From Sediminibacterium sp. (GTDB lineage Bacteria; Bacteroidota; Bacteroidia; Chitinophagales; Chitinophagaceae): a stretch of DNA of 13,047 nucleotides. The notes under the pieces are model-generated. The model was not told where the DNA came from and did no database searches. It worked only from the letters and a program-made list of their open reading frames with translations. How positions within the stretch are numbered: the stretch's first letter is position 1; every line of letters starts with the position of its first letter. Of this stretch, positions 1 to 9,383 are shown piece after piece. The stretch is from the NCBI GenBank assembly GCA_017987615.1, contig JAGNTI010000020.1, forward strand, positions 1-13,047, given 5' to 3'. The position numbers were made by a program, and so were the translations under genes.

Positions 1-3000
1 TTAGGCGTATATCCTTCAAAAATTGTTTTGAATGAAATATAAGACACACTAAAACCACCAGTAGCAAGCGGGTTTAAATGCTCCATTCTACCTGCACCCA
101 AAGTATCTTTGAACAACTGCGAATAATCTTTTGTAAACGTTTTTTCTAGATTGAGATCAATGAGTAATTCTCTAATTGGTTCTACCTGAGCAGTAATATT
201 AAGACGCTGCTCAAAACTTTGTCTGTACAAAAAGTTAAACCCTGGATCTCTAGACAATAGACCTTGTGCCGCTTTTTGATTAAGCCAAGTAGTGTCTGGT
301 TGTTTTCCAAAAGCATAATCAAGACCTGGGGCTAATGAATTAAAGTTTTGTCCCAACAACTGTGTGCTATCCGTAAAACCAGGCACCCTACTTCGGTAGT
401 TGGCTGCGTAATTAACAGATAGATTTTTAACCATCGTTAAAAGTTTGCCCGAAAACCTGGTGGCGCCATTAAGTTCTGGCATTTCATTTGCCTTAAGCAT
501 TTTAGCAGCAATACGCTGGTCCTTTTTTAAAGTCTTCCACTTTTTTAAAGCTACTTTTCGTTTATCCCCCACCAAACCTTGTAGTGTTTCTTTTTTACTA
601 AGTAGCACTGTTCCAAGTAATTGTTCTGGCGTTGCTTTACTCGAAATGGTATTGCCTTTTACTTTTGGCGGCGGTATATTATCGAGTGCGCGTAAAAATT
701 TAGACTTCGCATACAGACTGGCAAAATTAAAAGGAATACTTAGATTATTTTCTTGCGAATTTTCGATGGTATTACCAAGCTCGTAAGCAAGCCTACTTGC
801 TCCAATCCAGTTGTAACTGGTAGCATAGGTATACCTTGCTGTAATCCAATCTGTGAGTGGAAATTTATTAAGTGGAACCGTATAAGATATCGCCGCTTTT
901 TGTTGATACAAGGTATTTCTACCCCCTTTTAAAAAGTTTTGCTGAACACTATCTTTTTTGGCGCGCGTATCTATTCTACCAAAAGGCTCATCAATGCGGG
1001 CATTATTGGTTGCAGAAAAATCAAGATTTACTGAATTTGATACATCCCAACGTAAATTATAAAAACGGTCAAACGTAAAATACTTATCGTAAGTAGTATC
1101 TACTCTTTCAACTTTACTATCACGCGTATTTACGATGCGAGGAATAAATTGTCCAAATTGACGCTGTACATCCGCTCTAAAACTAAGTAGGCTTGGTTTT
1201 AAGTTGAGGTTAAAATCTTTGATCAGTGACAACCAAGGCGTATTGGTTTTGATAACTTTTTTAAATGGATACTTAAATGAAGGCTGTGCATTATAGGTAT
1301 ATCCAAGCCCACCTCTTTGTTTGGTTACTTTATTTTCGTCAACAATAGGGCTACTTTGTGCCGTTTGTGTATACGAATAATTTAAATCAAAATTACTAAG
1401 ACTAATCAGTGTTGTTTTTTCACTTGGCAACACTTTTACATTGGTAAAATTGATGGTTTTAATAGTTGTCTGATCCATGGCAGCTTGCTTCATAGAATCT
1501 CTCTTATCAACAGCCGCACTATTTAATTGCTCTTTAAATCGAATGTCTTTATCGTATGGGTCAAATGCTGGCGTAAAAACTGTTCTATTAATACTTGCAT
1601 ATACCGGTAGTGATACATTCGCCTTTTTAGGCAGTAGTTTACCTGCTTCGATATTAGCCGCTACATCAAACTGCGTCATATTTTCTTTGGCCCTTTCATT
1701 TACACGCTGTTCAATTGTTCCAAATCCTACAGAGTGCGTGTTTGCAGAAACAGATAAGGTACCTAAATCGGCTAATACCATATCTACCCTACCAAGTGCA
1801 GACCATCCGCCTTGCTCATCCATTTCGGATAACCTTAATTCGTTGGCCCATACTTCTGCGCTAATGATAGGACCATCCGGCAAATATTTATTTTCAACAC
1901 CAATTAATATTCCACGCACTTCACCCAAATTTGGATTTCCTTGTACCGAAACTATTTTATTACCAAGCGTTTCCCTATAAATATTGGTAACGGATAATCC
2001 TTTACTATTTCTTCTTTGTTTCAAATCAATTAATGAACGCAAAGACAAATCAAGATTGTTAAGCGCTGGCCATATTTTATCTTCCTGACCTTTTGGATAA
2101 TTGCCAGGTCTTGTTACTTTTAATGGGATTTTTATTTCGTAATAGTTATTTAAAAAGTCTTGACCAAGCCTTACTACTGCATATAACTCATCGTCTAAAA
2201 CAGGTCTTAATCCAGGAACCGACTCGGCATGTAAATACATAGAGAGTCTACCAAATTGCCTGAAATCAAAAGGAACCGTTTTAAATACAGCGCGCGAATC
2301 ACCAGAAGTTAAATCTCTAATTTGCATACTCATGGCCTGCTCATTTTGTTGCAGGTTTACGCCGTTGTTACTAAGCAACTGAACACGTTCAACACCCGGA
2401 GGCATTAAATAATTAACTGGTTGACGACTACTGTTTTCTTCCAAATTAACAGCGAGTGTATTAAAAGTAACCCCACTATTTACTGGTATGGGCTGATAAG
2501 AACCCGTTGTATCTAGTTTAAAATTAAACTGGCGCCACTGGTTTCGCACCAAATCCATTCTTGCCATACGCACTACTACAGAATCTTCAAAATCAGTAAG
2601 GTATAAACGTGCAAAACGAATCGATTTAAAATCGGACATGTTACCCACTTTTCTAGTATACCCTCTAATTGGGATACGGAACAAAAACCAATTTTCCGTT
2701 TTTACAGTTCCATCTGCTGCATTTACAGATAGCGTTCTTTTATCAGTAATATATGGCGTAACACCAACAGCCATGCCAGGCTTTAAAGACACTTCGTACT
2801 CATAATAGGCTTCTGTTTCATTGAGGGTATTGTCTCTATTTAAATCTTCATTGTCTGGATAGAGTGTTGCGGCCGGTGTAAATACACTTGCAGATGCTAT
2901 GGGCGAATTGCCCTGTGGATTGTTATGATTTTTATACCTGCCTAATATACCTGTACCAGCCGCGTCAAAACTATTGTCACGGTACCACTTATAATTATCA

Positions 3001-6000
3001 CCGGCAGGATCAACGAGTGCTTTTTGATACACCAAAGAAGAAGTGCCAAAATTGTTGGCCAACTTTTGTAAAATATAATTCTTCTTAACTTTTTCTGCAT
3101 TGTCATCAAGTCCATCAAAACCCACATCTTGGTATGGCCTATCATCAGGATCATTACTAAAAGCCTGTGTAATTTGAATAGGATTCACTGGCGTTTTACC
3201 CCAAGTGTTACTGCTATCTACTTGAGCAGGCACTTTAGGCGTGTTCATGCCATTTTCGTAAAATCGTTTTCCATCTTTTAAAATGTCTTCACTAATATTA
3301 CCAAGGTTGAGTAATATTTTTCCACCTCTACTATTAGGACTCGTGATAAAAGGATCTTGCATCCAAATTTCAAAATATTCGATATTACCCGTTTCAAAAT
3401 CTGTTTGATCAATGGCACGCATTATGCCGCCCCACTTTGCAGCTGGTGTTTTAAATTTACCATCGGCTCCTATCTGCGCAGATCTTGTTTCATAATTATA
3501 AGGACCTTTTTCTTTGGGGTAATAAGCAAGGTCTAAGGTTGCCGTTTGAACATCGGTAATATTAGTGGTACGTTGCGGAAATAATTCGTTGGTAAATACT
3601 TGACGCACCCTTGGGTCACTGAGCTCCGCTACATTTCGCCTAAGTGGATTGTTGCTGCTGTTTTTGTCTTGTAAATTAGGTTCAATATTATACCAAGCTA
3701 ATTTGGCACGGTTATAATTATAATCGATAGAATCGGTTAATCCTGCTTCTGGAAATTTAGGATTGCCTTGAGGCGTAGAAGCAAGTGTCCATGCTACAAA
3801 CGGGAACCTTAAATCAATATTGGTTCTTGTACCTTCAAAGTCATCAATAAAAATAAGTCCTTGTCCGCCAGAACCAATTTGCGGCGGATGCCCGGGCTTT
3901 AAAAATGCGCCTTCGCCATATGCATTTATGCTAGACTTAGCTTTGGTAGAATAAAAAGGTAGTCTATTTAAAAGCCTTGTTACAGAAGGTAGTTCCGACT
4001 TATAACTAAAATCTAACCCGTACATCGTGTTCCGAATAGGATCATCACCATAATTCATTTTAGTAAAAAATGGACGCTCTCCTAATCTAACCGATGTTGC
4101 ACTTACACTAAATTTTTTATTGGCGATATAATCTAAACGAAGTCCACTAAAGCCTCTTGTTTGCATACCAAAGCCGGTATTGTTTTCAAAAGAAACACTC
4201 ACTGGAACATTGGAACTTAATATGGCAGCGTTTAAAATTTTAATACTTCCTAAATTATAATCCACACTATAATCGAGACCTTCTCTTAATTGCTGGCCAC
4301 CCGCTGTAACGCGCACTGAACCTGGCGGAATATTAAAAGTATTAAGTTGAATTTCGGACCCGCCGCCACCACTTTTGACTTGCCCTTGCATTACAAAGCG
4401 GTTAAGGTTTGCATAGGTTTGTGCAATTGCCTTAATAGAATCGTAGAGTTGATAATAAATATATTTTTGCTTGACCGCCGTAGGCATACCCGTAAACGCA
4501 AGGGTGTCAAGGTCATTACCAAATGGTTCAAGTACCGGAAATATAATTTTACCCGTTTGCTGCAGCACCGTAAATCCATCCACAAAATCAAATACACCAT
4601 CTGGCTGCGGATCGTTTCGATTGTTGAGCCTATCTAGATTTAAAATTTTAAGTAATGGAAATCCTTCTGCAGCTTTTGATGTTTCTGGTAAATATCTTTT
4701 GAGACCACCGCTAGGTTCTTCGTATAAAATATTGAGTTTAAAATCTTCCCGCTGGATACCGCCAAAAACATCAAGTGAGTATACGTTTTTCATCATCCAA
4801 TCCCAAATAGGAAGTTCAATTCGTTGAGAAGTTGCTTTTAATAATTTTAAAAACAAAACTTTTTGCACACCCTTGCTAGAATCAAGTGCTACGTCTTGAG
4901 AAAATTCACCCACTTGATACACACGACCATTGTAGGTGTACTGATATGCTACGGCGAGCACTTCATCTGCTTGCAACTGCGTATTGATGGATAAAAATCC
5001 AATTTGAGGATTAAAGCTAAACTCGGTGGTATTTAATTTACGCGCAAACGTTTTTTCATAATCATCAACGGGCCTAAGTCCTTTTGACAATAGCAAACTA
5101 TTAATGACTGCAGGATTTCTGCTACTTGGATTGCTTACAAGTCCAGTATATAAATTATTGGCTCCATTAAATGGAAGTGCGCCACCCGCTGTAGCTGCTA
5201 TTGCCCCCGTATTATATGGCTTAGGCTCGCCTAAGTCCATAAGACCTACTATATCTCTGGCTTCGGTAGTAGCGCCAGTGCGGTTGGTAACCCAAACTTC
5301 GATGCGCTGAATTTGTACCTGCGTATTTACGACAGGTAAATTTTTCATGGCCTTGTTAAAATTATTTTTGAAATATTGGCCTAATAAAAAGTGTCTGTTT
5401 TCTTCGTAGTCATCTAACTTTTTTTCAAAAGTTAACATAGATGCACCTCCCTGCAAAGCTACTGACTGTCTGGTAGATCGTTGGTTAGCGAGCGCCGCAG
5501 TAACAAATAATTTTCCAAATTGCAACTGCGTTTTAACACCAAATAAATTTTGAGCCGACGGAATTAAAGTACCTCTCGATTGAAATGAAATATTTCCTGC
5601 CTCAATGCTTTTTAAAAGCTCATCATCCATCCCCTTATAATCAAGCTTAATCTGATTGTCAAAATTTAAATTAGCAAGGGTGTTATAGTTGATGGGGAAT
5701 TTTAATTTATCGCCAATATTTGCATTCACACTTAAATTGGTGTTCATGTCAAAATCAAAACCACCATTTTTTCTGGCTCTTTCCGGAAGTGTTGGGTTTT
5801 TTATATTTTGCCCTTGATAGCCAGCCATAATGGTTACATCGCCGGTTGGTTTTATATCAACATTTAATTTATTGGCAGCGAGTCCATCTGCCGTATTTTT
5901 TAATTGATCCTTTAAGTTGCCAAGCTGATCCCCTATTTGTTTGGCTTGATCCGTAAGTTGTTTTATTTGACCACCAGCACTACCTAACATATCACTCACG

Positions 6001-6419
6001 CCAAAAATTCGATCAAACAATTTATCGTATACCTGCATAGGTGGGCGCGCTACTTTTTTATTGAGCGCCGTTAAAGCATCTGCCCGCTTTTTAAAATATT
6101 CCTTTTCATCTTCTTTTGCTTGGAGTTTAACATAGGTATCAAAATCGATATAACTAGGCGTACGGTATAATTTTCCATTGATGGTTTCAACTACTTTATA
6201 CTGTCTAGTTATTGGATCAAAAACCACCGACTTTTTAATAAGTGTGGTATCCCTGATATCATAGGGGTTTTTACTAGGTGCTACAATTGCCGCAGCCCTT
6301 CGGTCCTTGATAGGATAACGAAGACCCGTTTTTGTTTGCGCATGCAAATACTGAACCGAGCAGAACAGTAGATTGAACAACAAAAAGAAGCCAAATAAAT
6401 ATTGACGATACCGACTCAA
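1..6419 (-). CDS. sprA: SprA/Sov, T9SS outer-membrane translocon (3' end beyond window)
   Basis: SprA (Sov in Porphyromonas) is the very large outer-membrane beta-barrel through which the type IX secretion system exports gliding adhesins and enzymes. The frame is open from 6419 to the window edge, 2139 codons; the family is usually about 2400 residues, so roughly the last 10% is missing. The start is a TTG at 6419: an in-frame stop lies at 6480-6482, no ATG or GTG follows it, and the first in-frame ATG is codon 128. From the TTG, residues 1-27 form a signal peptide (basic SRYRQ, then a Leu/Phe-rich core, cleavage near HA|Q). Residues about 149-183 are Gln/Leu/Lys-rich and may be helical. Family signatures include GNISFQSRGTLIPSAQ from 275, LFGVKTQLQFG just after, GSVRVTAGGQQLREG at 700-714, and Asp-rich, possibly Ca-binding stretches at about 601-615 and 1189-1203 (DNEDLNRDNTLNETE). 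It lies 38 bases behind ruvA and is probably cotranscribed. Identification is very secure; the start is less so. Confidence 0.96.
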   Translation of the reverse strand, partial: MSRYRQYLFGFFLLFNLLFCSVQYLHAQTKTGLRYPIKDRRAAAIVAPSKNPYDIRDTTLIKKSVVFDPITRQYKVVETINGKLYRTPSYIDFDTYVKLQAKEDEKEYFKKRADALTALNKKVARPPMQVYDKLFDRIFGVSDMLGSAGGQIKQLTDQAKQIGDQLGNLKDQLKNTADGLAANKLNVDIKPTGDVTIMAGYQGQNIKNPTLPERARKNGGFDFDMNTNLSVNANIGDKLKFPINYNTLANLNFDNQIKLDYKGMDDELLKSIEAGNISFQSRGTLIPSAQNLFGVKTQLQFGKLFVTAALANQRSTRQSVALQGGASMLTFEKKLDDYEENRHFLLGQYFKNNFNKAMKNLPVVNTQVQIQRIEVWVTNRTGATTEARDIVGLMDLGEPKPYNTGAIAATAGGALPFNGANNLYTGLVSNPSSRNPAVINSLLLSKGLRPVDDYEKTFARKLNTTEFSFNPQIGFLSINTQLQADEVLAVAYQYTYNGRVYQVGEFSQDVALDSSKGVQKVLFLKLLKATSQRIELPIWDWMMKNVYSLDVFGGIQREDFKLNILYEEPSGGLKRYLPETSKAAEGFPLLKILNLDRLNNRNDPQPDGVFDFVDGFTVLQQTGKIIFPVLEPFGNDLDTLAFTGMPTAVKQKYIYYQLYDSIKAIAQTYANLNRFVMQGQVKSGGGGSEIQLNTFNIPPGSVRVTAGGQQLREGLDYSVDYNLGSIKILNAAILSSNVPVSVSFENNTGFGMQTRGFSGLRLDYIANKKFSVSATSVRLGERPFFTKMNYGDDPIRNTMYGLDFSYKSELPSVTRLLNRLPFYSTKAKSSINAYGEGAFLKPGHPPQIGSGGQGLIFIDDFEGTRTNIDLRFPFVAWTLASTPQGNPKFPEAGLTDSIDYNYNRAKLAWYNIEPNLQDKNSSNNPLRRNVAELSDPRVRQVFTNELFPQRTTNITDVQTATLDLAYYPKEKGPYNYETRSAQIGADGKFKTPAAKWGGIMRAIDQTDFETGNIEYFEIWMQDPFITSPNSRGGKILLNLGNISEDILKDGKRFYENGMNTPKVPAQVDSSNTWGKTPVNPIQITQAFSNDPDDRPYQDVGFDGLDDNAEKVKKNYILQKLANNFGTSSLVYQKALVDPAGDNYKWYRDNSFDAAGTGILGRYKNHNNPQGNSPIASASVFTPAATLYPDNEDLNRDNTLNETEAYYEYEVSLKPGMAVGVTPYITDKRTLSVNAADGTVKTENWFLFRIPIRGYTRKVGNMSDFKSIRFARLYLTDFEDSVVVRMARMDLVRNQWRQFNFKLDTTGSYQPIPVNSGVTFNTLAVNLEENSSRQPVNYLMPPGVERVQLLSNNGVNLQQNEQAMSMQIRDLTSGDSRAVFKTVPFDFRQFGRLSMYLHAESVPGLRPVLDDELYAVVRLGQDFLNNYYEIKIPLKVTRPGNYPKGQEDKIWPALNNLDLSLRSLIDLKQRRNSKGLSVTNIYRETLGNKIVSVQGNPNLGEVRGILIGVENKYLPDGPIISAEVWANELRLSEMDEQGGWSALGRVDMVLADLGTLSVSANTHSVGFGTIEQRVNERAKENMTQFDVAANIEAGKLLPKKANVSLPVYASINRTVFTPAFDPYDKDIRFKEQLNSAAVDKRDSMKQAAMDQTTIKTINFTNVKVLPSEKTTLISLSNFDLNYSYTQTAQSSPIVDENKVTKQRGGLGYTYNAQPSFKYPFKKVIKTNTPWLSLIKDFNLNLKPSLLSFRADVQRQFGQFIPRIVNTRDSKVERVDTTYDKYFTFDRFYNLRWDVSNSVNLDFSATNNARIDEPFGRIDTRAKKDSVQQNFLKGGRNTLYQQKAAISYTVPLNKFPLTDWITARYTYATSYNWIGASRLAYELGNTIENSQENNLSIPFNFASLYAKSKFLRALDNIPPPKVKGNTISSKATPEQLLGTVLLSKKETLQGLVGDKRKVALKKWKTLKKDQRIAAKMLKANEMPELNGATRFSGKLLTMVKNLSVNYAANYRSRVPGFTDSTQLLGQNFNSLAPGLDYAFGKQPDTTWLNQKAAQGLLSRDPGFNFLYRQSFEQRLNITAQVEPIRELLIDLNLEKTFTKDYSQLFKDTLGAGRMEHLNPLATGGFSVSYISFKTIFEGYTP

Positions 6420-6457
6420 AAAAGTAAGATTAATAAAGTAGCGTTTTGATCGATAGT

Positions 6458-7042
6458 CTATAGGTTTTTTAAAGCAGTTTTAATAACATCTTCAAGTGGT
6501 GCGTCGGCACCCAATGCTACCATTGTTTTTTTAACGGCCTGCTCAGCAAGTGGTTTTCCTATCCCTAGGGCCACTAAAGCCTGAACGGCATCGCTATCTG
6601 GCGAAGATACAAAACCCCCTCCAAAAGGAGCGTCTTGATGCTGTTTTCCTAATTTATCCCTTAATTCGAGCACCAAACGCTCTGCGGACTTCTTACCAAT
6701 GCCCTTAATAGCCTCTAATTGCTTGGTATTACCCTGTACAATGGCTCTGGTAATTTCATCAGGGCGAAGGCCTGAAAGCATCATACGTGCGGTTGAAGCA
6801 CCCACCCCAGAAACACTGATAAGCTGCAAAAAGAGTTCTTTTTCGGCACCATCTGCAAAACCAAACAAGGTTTGCGCATTTTCTGTGATATGCAAATAGG
6901 TATACAATTGACCCTCGGCAGCATCTCCAATGGCACTAAAGGTGTTTAAGCTAATTTGAAGGTCGTAACCTACCCCATTAACGTCTACAACCACTCTGGC
7001 GGGTGTCTTAATTGCGTATTTTCCTCTTACAAATGCGATCAT
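6458..7042 (-). CDS. ruvA: Holliday junction DNA helicase subunit RuvA
   Basis: RuvA tetramers bind four-way DNA junctions and load the RuvB motor for branch migration in recombinational repair. The protein is 194 residues, normal for the family. It has an N-terminal OB fold (MIAFVRGKYA at the start, VNGVGYDLQI near 21-30), two helix-hairpin-helix motifs (LISVSGVGASTARMML, about 74-89, and AIKGIGKKSAERLVLELRDKL, about 111-131), a variable Gly/Ser linker at 132-150, and the C-terminal RuvB-binding helical domain (DAVQALVALGIGK onwards, about 151-194). The ATG at 7042 is chosen because MIAF.RGK is the family N-terminus; the frame stays open to a TTG at 7150, but that extension is unlike RuvA and overlaps fabH. 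In the acidic-pin region the sequence is HITENAQTLFGF: Glu54 is kept, while the next residue is Asn where E. coli has Asp56. sprA follows in the same direction. Confidence 0.96.
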   Translation of the reverse strand: MIAFVRGKYAIKTPARVVVDVNGVGYDLQISLNTFSAIGDAAEGQLYTYLHITENAQTLFGFADGAEKELFLQLISVSGVGASTARMMLSGLRPDEITRAIVQGNTKQLEAIKGIGKKSAERLVLELRDKLGKQHQDAPFGGGFVSSPDSDAVQALVALGIGKPLAEQAVKKTMVALGADAPLEDVIKTALKNL

Positions 7043-7128
7043 AATAGAACTGTAAAAATAGGCGTAAAAAACGATACAATTGGGCCTATCTTTACGCGAA
7101 AAATTAGAAGATTTTAAGAAAATCAAAT
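7043..7128. promoter_or_regulatory. ruvA/fabH divergent intergenic region with weak promoter candidates
   Basis: These 86 bases separate the divergent starts of ruvA and fabH and must hold signals for at least one of them. On the plus strand, TATCTTTA at 7087-7094 differs from the Bacteroidota -7 element TAnnTTTG only in its last base and would give a leader of about 30 bases for fabH. On the minus strand, TATTTTTA at 7060-7053 is a similar one-mismatch candidate, but it would leave only a few bases before the ruvA ATG. I see no convincing TTTG -33 element for either, so both are tentative. Confidence 0.3.
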
Positions 7129-8133
7129 ATGCAGAACAGAAGAGCAACAATTACCGCCGTGGGAGGCTACGTTCCAGAAGACAAATTAACCAATTTTGAC
7201 CTCGAAAAAATGGTAGAAACCAATGATGAATGGATCAGATCCAGAACCGGCATCGAAGAACGAAGAATCTTAAAAGGAGAAGGCAAAGGGAGTTCCGATA
7301 TGGCTGTTCCTGCCGTTCAAGAAATATTAAGAAAAAAGAATATAGATCCTACCGAAATAGACTGTCTTATTTGCGCAACAGTAACCCCCGATATGGTATT
7401 TCCAGCTACTGCGAATATCATTTGCGATAAAATTGGTGCCACAAACGCCTGGGGTTATGATATGAGCGCCGCTTGTAGTGGATTCTTATTTGCGCTTACT
7501 ACAGGTGCAATGTATATAGAGAGTGGTCGATTCAAAAAAGTAATTGTTGTAGGTGTAGATAAAATGAGCGCTATTGTAGATTACACCGACAGAGCAACCT
7601 GTATCATTTTTGGAGATGGCGCTGGTGCTGTTTTATTAGAAGCCACAGAAGATGAAAGTATCGGTGTTAAAGACAGTATTCTAAAAAGCGATGGTAGCGG
7701 TAGACATTATTTACACATGAAAGCGGGCGGTTCCTTAAAACCTGCATCTGCCGAAACCGTTTTAAACAAAGAACATTTTGCCTACCAAGAAGGACAGGCT
7801 GTTTTCAAGTTTGCTGTAAAAGGCATGGCCGATGTTAGTGCTGAATTATTAGAACGCAATCAACTGACTGGTGACGATATTGCATGGCTCGTGCCACACC
7901 AAGCAAACCTGCGCATCATTGATGCAACTGCAAACCGCATGGGGCTCGACAAAGAAAAAGTGATGATCAATATCCAAAAATATGGCAACACAACAGCTGC
8001 CACATTACCCCTTTGTTTATGGGATTGGGAATCACAATTAAAAAAAGGTGACAACATTGTACTAGCCGCTTTTGGTGGTGGATTTACTTGGGGAGCAACA
8101 CTATTAACTTGGGGTTACGATTCAAAAAAATAA
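7129..8133 (+). CDS. fabH: beta-ketoacyl-ACP synthase III
   Basis: FabH condenses an acyl-CoA starter (acetyl-CoA or branched/short acyl-CoA) with malonyl-ACP, the first condensation of type II fatty-acid synthesis in the cytoplasm. The 334-residue length fits the thiolase-fold family. The catalytic triad is visible: Cys116 in [11 protein letters not shown], His257 in [11 protein letters not shown], and Asn287 in [12 protein letters not shown]. Other family hallmarks are [16 protein letters not shown] (about 31-46), [12 protein letters not shown] (161-172) and the C-terminal [14 protein letters not shown]. The ATG at 7129 gives the usual N-terminus ([12 protein letters not shown]). No Shine-Dalgarno motif is seen, as is common in this phylum. 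It leads a plus-strand set whose next gene begins 3 bases after its stop. Starter preference cannot be read from the sequence. Confidence 0.96.
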   Translation: MQNRRATITAVGGYVPEDKLTNFDLEKMVETNDEWIRSRTGIEERRILKGEGKGSSDMAVPAVQEILRKKNIDPTEIDCLICATVTPDMVFPATANIICDKIGATNAWGYDMSAACSGFLFALTTGAMYIESGRFKKVIVVGVDKMSAIVDYTDRATCIIFGDGAGAVLLEATEDESIGVKDSILKSDGSGRHYLHMKAGGSLKPASAETVLNKEHFAYQEGQAVFKFAVKGMADVSAELLERNQLTGDDIAWLVPHQANLRIIDATANRMGLDKEKVMINIQKYGNTTAATLPLCLWDWESQLKKGDNIVLAAFGGGFTWGATLLTWGYDSKK

Positions 8134-8136
8134 TAC

Positions 8137-9360
8137 ATGAAAAACAAAGTTCCTTTAACTGGTATTAGCTCGGTGGCCATGCACGCTGCAGGACATCACA
8201 ATGCAGAAGATGCACACCTAACACCCATATTTGCTACTTCAACCTTTACTTTTGACAATACCGAAGAAGGCATGAACCGCTTTGCTGGTAAGGATAAAAC
8301 AAGGGTATATAGCCGTTGGGGGAACCCTACTTTTACTGCAGCAGAAAAAACAATTGAAGCATTAGAAGCTTTTGGATTAAAAAATAAAAACGGAGAACAA
8401 CTTGAACTTCGTGCCCTTTTACACGCAAGTGGACAAGCCGCAATGACAACGCTTTTTATGAGCGAGTTAAAAACGGGCGATGCCGTTCTTTCACACTACT
8501 CATTGTATGGTGGCACTTACGAACTATTACATAAAGTAGTAGCTGCGATGGGCGTTACTATACTTATTGTTGACATGCGTGATACTAATGCAGTAGAAAA
8601 TACACTTGCCAGCAATAGTCATATTAAATTAGTACATATTGAAACGCCTGCTAACCCTACCATCCAGTGCGTAGATATTGAAGCAGTTACTACTATTGCT
8701 AAAAAACATAAGCGCCTCGTAAGTGTAGACAATACTTTTGCAAGCCCTTATTTACAACAACCATTTAAATATGGTGTAGATTATGTTTTTCACTCTACCA
8801 CAAAATTTTTAAACGGCCATGGCTCTGCTATTGGCGGTGTACTACTTGGTAGCGACGTAGAAAAAATGAATACCACGGTTTGGAAATGGCATGTACTCCT
8901 TGGAGGAAATGCAAATCCGTTTGATGCTTTTTTATTAGGTCAAGGCATGAAAACACTGGAACTGCGCATGGATAGGCATTGCAGCAACGCACAAACCATT
9001 GCGGAGTTTTTAGAAAAACATCCTTCCATTTTAAAAGTAAATTACAATGGACTTCCATCACATCCAGATTATGAAATTGCAAAAAAGCAAATGAAACATC
9101 CGGGTGCTGTAATGAGCTTTGAATTAAAAGGTGGTATTGAGGCAGGTAAAAAATTTATTGACGCTTTACAAGTTTGCGTACGTGCTATTTCATTAGGTAC
9201 TGTAGACACACTCGTGTCGCACCCAGCAAGTATGAGCCATTACGGCGTAAGCCCCGAAGAAAGAGCTAAATACGGCATTACAGATGGCCTTATTAGAATG
9301 AGTGTAGGTATCGAAAATATTGAAGACCTACTTGCCGATTTAACACAAGCCCTAGGATAA
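8137..9360 (+). CDS. Cys/Met metabolism PLP-dependent enzyme (cystathionine gamma-synthase/lyase-like)
   Basis: This 407-residue protein belongs to the Cys/Met-metabolism family of fold-type I PLP enzymes, whose members make or break C-S bonds in transsulfuration and methionine breakdown. The Schiff-base lysine is Lys223 in HSTTKFLNGHGS. PLP-ring Asp198 sits in SVDNTFASPYLQQP, the phosphate-binding YSR motif of the neighbouring subunit at 58-60 (VYSRWGNPTF), and the active-site Tyr at 124 (SLYGGTYEL). SHPASMSHYGV (361-371) and GLIRMSVGIE (384-393) are the usual C-terminal substrate-site segments. At 126 there is Gly where methionine gamma-lyases carry a catalytic Cys (YGCT), which argues against that activity and leaves cystathionine gamma-synthase, cystathionine lyase or an acylhomoserine sulfhydrylase. 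A hydrophilic stretch at about 78-92 (GLKNKNGEQLEL) precedes the ALLHASGQAA segment and looks like a small insertion. It starts 3 bases after fabH, so it is probably translationally coupled to it. Confidence 0.88.
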   Translation: MKNKVPLTGISSVAMHAAGHHNAEDAHLTPIFATSTFTFDNTEEGMNRFAGKDKTRVYSRWGNPTFTAAEKTIEALEAFGLKNKNGEQLELRALLHASGQAAMTTLFMSELKTGDAVLSHYSLYGGTYELLHKVVAAMGVTILIVDMRDTNAVENTLASNSHIKLVHIETPANPTIQCVDIEAVTTIAKKHKRLVSVDNTFASPYLQQPFKYGVDYVFHSTTKFLNGHGSAIGGVLLGSDVEKMNTTVWKWHVLLGGNANPFDAFLLGQGMKTLELRMDRHCSNAQTIAEFLEKHPSILKVNYNGLPSHPDYEIAKKQMKHPGAVMSFELKGGIEAGKKFIDALQVCVRAISLGTVDTLVSHPASMSHYGVSPEERAKYGITDGLIRMSVGIENIEDLLADLTQALG

Positions 9361-9383
9361 TTTTATTTTCAGAAAAAAGAAAC

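Noticed and set aside
1477..1980. 167-codon plus-strand open frame (and similar ones at 445-786, 4347-4827 and 5104-5310)
   Set aside because: They lie antisense to sprA, whose frame is continuous with recognisable family motifs; their translations show no domain features.
7043..7150. 36-codon N-terminal extension of ruvA to a TTG
   Set aside because: RuvA begins at MIAF.RGK; the extension has no family similarity and overlaps the fabH start.
8137..9360. Methionine gamma-lyase (mdeA/megL) assignment
   Set aside because: The characteristic Cys after the active-site Tyr is Gly here; kept as a general Cys/Met enzyme.
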